Source: Megalopta genalis
Lineage: Eukaryota; Arthropoda; Insecta; Hymenoptera; Halictidae
Reading direction: 5' to 3'
DNA: 64,000 nucleotides
Assembly (NCBI RefSeq): GCF_051020955.1
Contig: NC_135016.1
Location: forward strand, 10,062,001-10,126,000
The position numbers and the translations under genes are program-made. The notes below the pieces were generated by a model that saw nothing but the letters and a program-made list of their open reading frames with translations, searched no databases and was not told the DNA's origin. The first letter of the stretch is position 1. Every line of letters starts with the position of its first letter. Shown here in pieces: positions 56,703 to 64,000 of the stretch.

Positions 56703-56804
56703 TTTTTAATAAGGTAACGCTTGTTGCGATATTTCATTCGGTACGTCGAAGAAAATGTAAACCAAGAAAACACATTCGAATAGGAAGAAGGAAATCTGAA
56801 ACCG

Positions 56805-57795
56805 AGACGTGGAGGATGAAATTCTTTTGTGTCGGTGTTTATAGGGTGCCGTATTAATCTATTCAATTTAATTAGCAGCGTCTGGTTTTCGCAATTTTGA
56901 TAGCGAAATAAATTTGTCTAAAGAAAGGAGCAAAGAAAACCTTGAAACGAAGACTTTAAATCAAAAAACAATTGCGGAAGATGGGAAAAATTAGAAACCA
57001 AGAGGTGGACGATGTAATTTTTTTACGTCAGTGTTTCGAGGATGTCGCACGAAGTCATTAAATTTAATTGCCGGCATCTAATCCTCGCAGATTTCGCAGT
57101 GCAATTAATTAGTCCAAAGAAAGCGTTTCGCGAAGAAAACCGCGAATGAAGCCTTTCAATTGAAGATTCACGTAAAAATCAAGAAGCAGAGAATTGAATT
57201 CTCTTGTGTCACCGTTTCTGGGATGTCGCAGAAATCCACTAAATTAATTTAAGAACGTGCAATCTTTGTAGTTTTGGTAATGAAATTAATTAGCCCATAG
57301 AAAGCGTTTCGCGAAGGAAACAGCGAATAAAGCCTTTCAAATGAAGATTCGCGTAAAAATCAAAAAGCAGAGAATCGAAATCTCTTGTGTCACTGTTTCT
57401 GGGACGTCGCAGAAATCCTCTAAATTAAATTAGCACCGTCTGGTCTTCGCAGTTTTGGCAATGAAATTAATTAGCCGAAAGAAAGCGTTTTGCGAAGAAA
57501 ACAGCGAATGAAGCCTTTCAAATGAAGATTCACTTAAAAATCAAAAAGCAGAGAATTAAATTCTCTTGTGTCACTGTTTCTGGGACGTCGCAGAAATCCT
57601 CTAAATTAAATTAGCACCGTCTGGTCTTCGCAGTTTTGGCAATGAAATTAATTAGCCGAAAGAAAGCGTTTCGCGACCGAAACCTTGACAGCGTTGGCTT
57701 AAATAAAGATCGCTGTAAAAATAGTCGAGCGAACAATGAAATTGTGTTAAGCCAGTGTTTCTGGGGTGTCGTAGAAGGCCATGAAATTTGGTTTG
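56805..57795. repeat. 181-bp tandem repeat array, about 5 units
   Basis: The TCTCTTGTGTCACTGTTTCT segment recurs at 57201, 57382 and 57563 with a 181-bp period, and in decayed form near 56824, 57018 and 57741. Each unit runs on through TGGGACGTCGCAGAAATCC, AAATTAATTAGCC, GAAAGCGTTTCGCGAAG and AGCCTTTCAAATGAAGATTC. The central units are very similar; the outer ones are much decayed, as expected for an array homogenised from the middle. The unit is close to nucleosome-repeat length. No coding frame is kept. Confidence 0.85.
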
Positions 57796-58118
57796 CGGCC
57801 GTAGGACCGATGTGGGTTAAATGGTAATTGGTTGAAGTCGAGCAACCCCGTGGCCGGGCCGTGGCACGATCAGCGGCCCCGATAAACGGGAAACTACACG
57901 AAGTCCGCGCGTTCTTCTCCTCGCCTGCGGTTCGGGGCCCCGGTTAAAAGATGATCGTGGCTCGCGATACTTAAGTTTCTCGAGCACTTTAATAGTTTAA
58001 TTTTCTGCTCGCCTCCTGTTTGTTCTCCGCGCGTAGATTCGGATCTCATCTTCGGGAACGCAATTAAAGAGGTGAGGTGGAACGAAAAAGAGCGAGAAAG
58101 AGGAAACGAAAGAGAGAA

Positions 58119-58167
<49 letters not shown>

Positions 58168-58884
58168 CAGTGGGAGGTTGCGGGAGGGCGAAGGCGCTGG
58201 CGAGGAAGAGGGGAGGCACGGTTAATAGAATAGGGGATGTTGAGGGAACTTGAATTAAACGAGGCTTTATACGAGCCACGGAGATTTGTCTGGAACACGA
58301 TCTGACACGGATTTGATTAGACGGAAGCGTCGGTTAATGATCTACGATCGCGTATTCTTTACTGCGTCGCGTAGCGAGGTTCGATGACAGATAAAAACCT
58401 AGAAATTCATCGCCTTTTTCTTGTATCATTATTCGCAGGGGTTTCCATGTGCCGCGGCGCGGTTTTAATCGTGGCTCATTTGTTGTTGCACGATTGATAC
58501 ATCAATTACGCGCCGTTGTTTGCTTACAGCGAAACCGTTGATAATTTCGTTGAGACGCCGTGAAAGATCCAACGTCAGATACCGGCTGTTCAAGTTCTTT
58601 GCATAATGCGATAATGTGGCATACGTGTGACGCACCTGTGGACGCGCTAGACCTGATCCTGCTGCCTCATTCGGATGTACCCTGTGCACTAGTTGCAAGG
58701 GAATTCCCCGAAGGATACACGATGATTTTATTCTGACCGTTATGGAGGCTTTTAGCATGGAATGTGGGCTCGTTTGAAACAGAAGACTTCATATTTCAAA
58801 ATTGTATTAGGTTCAGGAATTAATTTTGTACGTTTCCCAGATGTCAGCAAGGTCGAATGTTTTTAGCAATAGGCGAAGCACAAA
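57796..58884. other. non-coding with (AG)n microsatellite
   Basis: An (AG)n tract of about 22 units lies at 58122-58166 in a purine-rich stretch (58075-58190). The minus-strand Ser/Leu-rich frames are products of that tract. No gene recognised. Confidence 0.5.
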
Positions 58885-59515
58885 TGAATTTATATCAATG
58901 AGACCGAAATGTGTAAAAAGTGCAGACCAAGCTCTTTAAAATGGAACTAGAATCATTGCGATGGAATTATTTTCAATGAAGTTTCAGCCGTTTGAGGTCC
59001 GTCAAATTTTGTCTAACTTTTGCCTGGAATTTTCGGCCACCGACGTCTCTAATTTATGTTTGCCGACATACTGTTCGATATGAACGATCATAAAACGCCT
59101 AAGAAAAATCGTAGCTCAATGTTTTTGAGCTCGTTGGAAAGAAGAGACTCTACAATTTAACATTACATTATACACGTTCAAAGAAAAAATGTTGTATGCA
59201 ACTCAGAGGCCCGCAAAGTTGAATTTTTGGCAAAAAGCGAACTTTATTGGAAAAAACTCATTTTGCGAATTGAACAGCGAATTCACATTAATGAAACCAA
59301 ATTGTAAAAGAATTACAGTCTTTGCTTTTTAAAATGAGACTAGAATCATCGCGATACTGTCATTTTCAACAAAGTTACAATGCTTCGAATTTCGTTCGTT
59401 TAATTCTTGTCGAATTTTGAACAGCTCCGGCACGCTTATGATTCAAACAGCCATAAAACGGTACAAGAAAATCCCGCCCCCACGTTTCTATGCTCGTTGA
59501 AAAGAGGAGACTTCG
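58885..59515. repeat. two-copy tandem repeat, ~360-390-bp unit
   Basis: AATGAGACC near 58897 and AATGAAACC near 59290 are each followed by TTTAAAATGGAACTAGAATC or TTTAAAATGAGACTAGAATC and CATTTTCAACAAAGTT-like sequence. The tails GATCATAAAACGCC and AGCCATAAAACGG lie near 59085 and 59448, then TCGTTGGAAAGAAGAGACTC or TCGTTGAAAAGAGGAGACTT. Related dispersed copies are at 12960 and 42100. Confidence 0.6.
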
Positions 59516-62500
59516 CGTTACAAGATCGCGTTGGTTACACTCGGGAAGAAAATTGTTTAAACATTTGCAGCTAGCAATTGCGCATCGACAAAGACTATCG
59601 TACTATACTTACTATACTATCTATACTTCAGATATGCCATGGAAAACCCACGACGTACAGATCCTTGCCAATTAAAAATCCTTTTATGCTGAACGTGCAC
59701 GCGCGCGTTGAATTATGGAGTCGGTCCCGCGGACGTGTCATTTCCTCCCGTCAGTTTAAGCGTGTTTTATACATCGGATCAGAACGATCGAGCAGCGACT
59801 ATAAATCCTGAGAATAGTGGCGTTGCACTTCATTACCGGAGGATTAGAGATCTTGACCAGTTGGCTAACAGGCGTGCACGAGTTTCTGCGCGGTTGACGC
59901 AACGGAGTCCCCGCCGCATGCTCCGGGGAAAAGGAAAAGCAGCAAACATCCCACTCGACATAATCTTTTCTTCGGCGGGGAACGAATACCGGCGCCTTCC
60001 AGCCGAGATCCATTCGACCATTGTGTCCATTATAAGTTTTTGTCCCCCGTTGCAAGGAGGTTTCCCGTGCGTCTTGTGAGACTTCATGCCGCTGCATTGT
60101 CGTGCCACGGTGGTCTCCCTCCCTCCCTCCCCCCGCCACTCCTCCGGCTCGATCTCATGCCTAAGCTACCGGCGTTTGCTCCCCTTCCCCTTTTTTATTT
60201 CCCTTTCCTACCGCGCGCGTAGTATAAGTTTACGTTTGGAAACCGCGGCCGAGGCGCGCACGCTGTGTGCATTCATCGGTGCATCGGTGCACCTTTTTCT
60301 GCCTCCGCCGATGCGATGGTCCCGCACGGACGAGCAAGCGTAGTCGCGCGTAGCGAACGACGGAGCGCACGATCAACATGGCCGCTTTTGTCGGGTTCGA
60401 GTGGCCTTTGTCTCGCGAAAAATCAATATCCGGATAAACGAACGATTTAATCGAGCTGATAGATAATCGCCTTATTAACCACCGTCACGGTTATTACGGC
60501 TAAAGTGGCCCCTAATGCGGAGCCAATCGGCGCGTATGACAGCGATCGCTCGTCGAATTAGTCGGCCGACTAGCAGCACTCAGTTCCAAACTCGAATTGA
60601 TGGCACAGTGAAAGGTTCCTTTCGATCACAGGGCAATTTTTTATCACTTCGAAGAACCAGACCGATTCTCCCGTCGTGTTTTTCAGAGATCGAGAACCAG
60701 TTTTCTGCTGATAAGACAATCGTTCCGTTTGATATTTAACGTCTTAAAAAACGAGTCTTGTACTTCAATCTTGTACCGAAATCATCATTTTTTCCCCTCG
60801 TATTTACACTCGAGTGGCGAGGCAATACTGAACATTGTTGTATCGCGTTCTTAAATAATTTGTACTTTATCAAATTTTTTTGATATTTTTAGAAACTGTT
60901 AAAATTTTAACGAACAGTCTGCGAATTAAAAAGAACTTGAATACAAATCTGTGAAGGCATTGGGAGAATTGCAGAATGTATTTCCAACGTGTGCAGTTTA
61001 TTAAAAAGACTAAAAGAGGAAATACGTTCTTATCGAATTTAAGTTTCTCATAAACAGCGTAGACAATTTTCATTTTGCATAAAAATCCAGTCTATCGCAG
61101 AATACGTAGCCCGGGAAAAAAACTTCGAATTTGGAGGGGATTTTCTTAGTGCGAACCTTCGGAAAACCGCGAACAAATTTGTAAGTGTGCTCGAAACATG
61201 TATAAATAAACCCTGTAAAGTTGGCTGCGAAACGTGTTACAGTTTCTTGGCGAAACTGAAACACTCCCAAAGAAGTGCTATGAAAACGGCGTTCGCACCA
61301 GCATAGCCCCTTGAAGACAGATTCGCAGCGGAAAGTAATTTCGTGCTAAATGCCAGCTGGATCGCGTCGCCAAGTTTTTCCGGAGTTTCCCGGCGGGGCA
61401 CGTCTTTTCCAAGACACCGGGTAGACGTCCAGGCAAGACGTGGGATAGTCGGTGGCTTCGCTTTAAGCGAGATAGGAGTACAGTTATCCATAAAAGTAGA
61501 GCATGCGTACGCCGGCTCTAGAACGGCAGGTGGTGTCCGCTGCCCGGTGAACAAAGAGAAAAGGAAAAAAGGAACTCGAACCTACCATCAGAACGCTGCG
61601 GAGTCCGTTCGATTCGACGCTCCTCTCAAATGATTGAATAATTGACCGGCTCGCTCGAAAACACGCCGATTCGTGGAACATGTCGACGACATGCGTTTAC
61701 GCTGCACACTGGCCGGTCGAGGACCGGTATCATACTCAAAAGAGTTCATCCGCTTCTTTTCTCCCGGTGTCCTCCGGACACGACAAGTCGCGTTTCACAA
61801 CGCTGACAGTTTCGCCGGCGAGCATTTTCTTCTATACAAAAACGTTCTACTCCATTTAGCTACAATGTTGCACGCATGTTCGCGGAGTTCACAGTCCAAC
61901 AGTTTCAATCGTTCGCAAATGGAAATTTTCCTTTGTACAGCCCACCCGAGCCGGTTGCAAAATTCTGCACATGCTGCCCGAAGTCGAAAAGGAAAGTTAT
62001 CTCGACACATTGATCACGGTGTACCGCGGAATCTTACAATTCCGCAAATTGCACCGTGCGATGGAAAATATAAGCCGTTTCGTTGATGCGTTGACCGTCG
62101 AATTACAATCCTCCAAACGTCTCGCAACTGTAAAGTAATTTAGCTGGTTAAATTGGACCCTCGAAATTCGATCGGACTGCTCTCTTCTTGAAATCTTCTG
62201 GTCGCTGCAAATTTTAACAATGTTTTGGCTGTTCGAATATTTTAATATAAAAGTTCTGAACTTGATTAAAAGATAGTCAATGCGTTGAATAAAGATTTTT
62301 TTATTCAAGATTGATGAATACAACTAATAATCCTCTTCGTGCCGATCGAAAGAGTCGCGTGTACAAGAGCGAAATATATGAAACCTGTTCGATACAGTTT
62401 GATAAAGTATCGGAAAGAATTTACAAAACTTTTGTAAAGTCTGATGATCAGAAAATTCAGAAAGGAAGAAGAAATAAGAAATGAAACTGTTGTCTATTAA

Positions 62501-62752
62501 AAGTATTAAGAAGACAAAATTTTCACAAGTAAAGAGTTAAGGAGAACTTGAAAGTCGAAAGATCGGTTAGGGTGGAATGAATCGATCGTGGTTTAAATTG
62601 AATTAATTAGTTATTATTCATATTTTATACAATAGTAATCATAATTAAGGTATCTTAGTCCATAATATCTATATTCGTACAAGGGTACTCGATAAAATTG
62701 ATAAATTGGGGTCTGCCGTGTTGTTAACCTATATGTATATAGACGATTTCTG
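59516..62752. other. non-coding, unassigned
   Basis: A CpG-rich block at about 59690-60600 includes a C-rich run (CTCCCTCCCTCCCCCC-like, 60115-60135), TATAAG at 60223 and ATGGCCGC at 60378. AT-rich at about 60720-61260 and 62090-62750, with a mixed stretch between. No product recognised. Confidence 0.4.
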
Positions 62753-62822
62753 GCTTCTCTCTCGCTCTCTCTCTTTCTCTCTCGCTCTCTCTCTCTTGCT
62801 CTCGCTCGCGCGCGCGCTCTCG
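62753..62822. repeat. (CT)n microsatellite
   Basis: Interrupted CT repeat passing into CGCGCGCGCTCTCG at its right end. Confidence 0.9.
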
Positions 62823-62889
62823 CCCTAACAGTTTTCTTTACACTCTTATCACAATATCGTATTTTACACAGATTTGTTTCATTTACGAC

Positions 62890-63368
62890 TTACATGCTAG
62901 AATGGGGGGCTTGAGAGGGGGGATGTGGGAGGGGCCCCGGTGCAATATTTACACGGAATCGGGGATCGATCGCAGTGTCCACGGCGTCTGGATCGATCCC
63001 CGCGGCTTGCGCCGAGGCTAGTAACGCTAATAACTTTCTACGGACTCTGTCAATTTTTTTCAATTTTCTCTTATAATCTTCTGTGTCGTAATCCGTGTGT
63101 TTGTCGAAGTGTCTGCTGCTGCTGTGTGTGTATGTGTGTGTCATCTGCGCGCGTGTGTGTGCCTGTATGTACCGTGTACGTGTACCTGTCGACTCTATTT
63201 CCCGCGTGAAGTCCGCGCAACAGCGTGTCCCATGATCGCGACGAAAGCGCCGACGAAAACTCATGTTTCGCGTTTCGTCGAACGGCTTCCGTGTCCGCGA
63301 GAAATTCGCGGTTTGCTTGCGAGTGTCCACCATTTTCGCGAGTCGTTCCTCGATCGATCCGCCAGAGC
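62890..63368 (-). CDS. possible 3'-terminal exon, unassigned
   Basis: A minus-strand frame runs to a TAA at 62890-62892. Reading leftward, a plausible splice acceptor (TTTTACCTCGTGCAG, minus strand) ends at 63369, which would start an exon of 479 nt. The last ~65 residues look protein-like, with a strongly basic amphipathic stretch KRKLKKIDRVRRKLLALLAS followed by AQAAGIDPDAVDTAIDPRF and a Pro-rich tail. The part before that crosses a (CA)n tract and reads as low-complexity His/Thr/Arg, so the real exon could instead begin at a CACACAG acceptor near 63118. I cannot name a family. Upstream exons would lie beyond the window. It could still be chance. Confidence 0.3.
63120..63162. repeat. (GT)n microsatellite
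   Basis: Interrupted GT repeat (GTGTGTGTATGTGTGTGTCA, then GCGCGTGTGTGTGCC), overlapping the doubtful part of the exon candidate. Confidence 0.85.
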
Positions 63369-64000
63369 CTGCACGAGGTAAAAGTGTCCGCGGAAAATGG
63401 TAACGGTGCTCTCGGCGCTGGTCCGCGCGAGCTGAAACCGCACGCGCGCCCGCAAACACGCTCTCCGCTTCTCTCTCTCTCTCTCTCGGCTTCCATTCGT
63501 TTCACGCCGTTCTCGCAATTTACTCGCTCTCCACGCGCAATTTAGGAACTGAGGGAGCTTCGTCTTAAATTACACACGCACACGCCTCTTTATTGCACCG
63601 AATCTAAACGCAAGAACCTTCTATCTCTCTTTCACTCACTCTCTTTCTCTCGCTCTCTTTCTCTCTCTGTTTCTTTCACACTCGCTCGTCCTATCTGTTT
63701 CGTGTCGCCGTTCTGTCCGCGTTTTTCCGCGAGGCATGTTCCGCGCCTCGTAGCTTTGCGGTCGAATCTAACGGCACTTATTAGTATACACGGAGGAATC
63801 ATTGTCGTCGTCGTCCGGCTGAGACGCGTTCCCCGCAAGCTCGCAGCGCCGTGAATCCGCGAGACGACGCGGCGGGAATCGCTCAGGAATTTTGATTGAC
63901 GCCGTGCGAACGACTTCGGTTTTCGCTGCAGCTGTTGCACGATTCGTCTCTCTCTCTCCCTCTCTCTCTCTCTCTCGCTCGCTCGCTCGCTCTCTTTCCT
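63369..64000. other. pyrimidine-rich non-coding, several (CT)n runs
   Basis: CT microsatellites at about 63468-63488, 63625-63680 and 63945-63998 are embedded in CpG-rich DNA. If a gene lies on the minus strand, as the exon candidate would suggest, these would be intron or upstream sequence. Nothing else seen. Confidence 0.45.

Noticed and set aside
58064..58298. Ser/Leu-repeat proteins on the minus strand
   Set aside because: They are the translation of the (AG)n microsatellite.

Overview
The window looks like non-coding DNA from an insect nuclear genome, most likely Hymenoptera (ant, bee or wasp). That placement is an inference. It rests on AT-rich stretches alternating with strongly CpG-rich patches, the dense spread of short terminal-inverted-repeat elements and simple repeats, and one insect-type LTR retrotransposon. 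Nothing looks bacterial: there are no operons, no array of long ORFs and no CRISPR. Most long open frames sit in GC-rich patches or inside tandem repeats and read as chance. I found no tRNA or rRNA gene and no host gene I could name.

The one clearly coding unit is a complete Ty3/gypsy-type LTR retrotransposon of about 5.04 kb at 22313-27356, inserted into an (ATATT)n microsatellite. By eye its two 366-bp LTRs are identical. It has a tRNA-Trp-like primer binding site, a gag with a C-X2-H-X9-C-X3-C finger, a GGGAAAC slippery heptamer placed exactly for -1 frameshifting, and an unbroken pol holding protease, reverse transcriptase, RNase H and integrase. Primer type and finger type together point to the CsRn1/Kabuki lineage. 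The copy looks young and possibly autonomous.

Around it the DNA is a patchwork of small non-autonomous elements and decayed tandem repeats. Four copies of a palindromic ~200-216 bp element ending CAGTAAATTC (17.2, 30.7, 36.3 and 38.8 kb) look like a Tc1/mariner-type MITE. A 557-bp TTAA-flanked element lies at 50.1 kb (piggyBac-like). A 463-bp element with ~110-bp inverted arms starting GGGTGTCCCA lies at 52.1 kb. Several other repeat families have inverted ends. Tandem arrays include a 181-bp satellite-like array at 56.8-57.8 kb, a two-copy 181-bp duplication at 6.9-7.3 kb, degenerate 115-180 bp arrays at 5.3, 6.1, 17.6 and 46.3 kb, and 27-, 32- and 55-bp minisatellites.

Two weak host-exon candidates are listed with low confidence: a 3'-terminal-exon-like minus-strand frame at the right edge (62890-63368) and a 121-codon minus-strand frame at 56337-56702. 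The remaining sequence is described region by region as intergenic or intronic.
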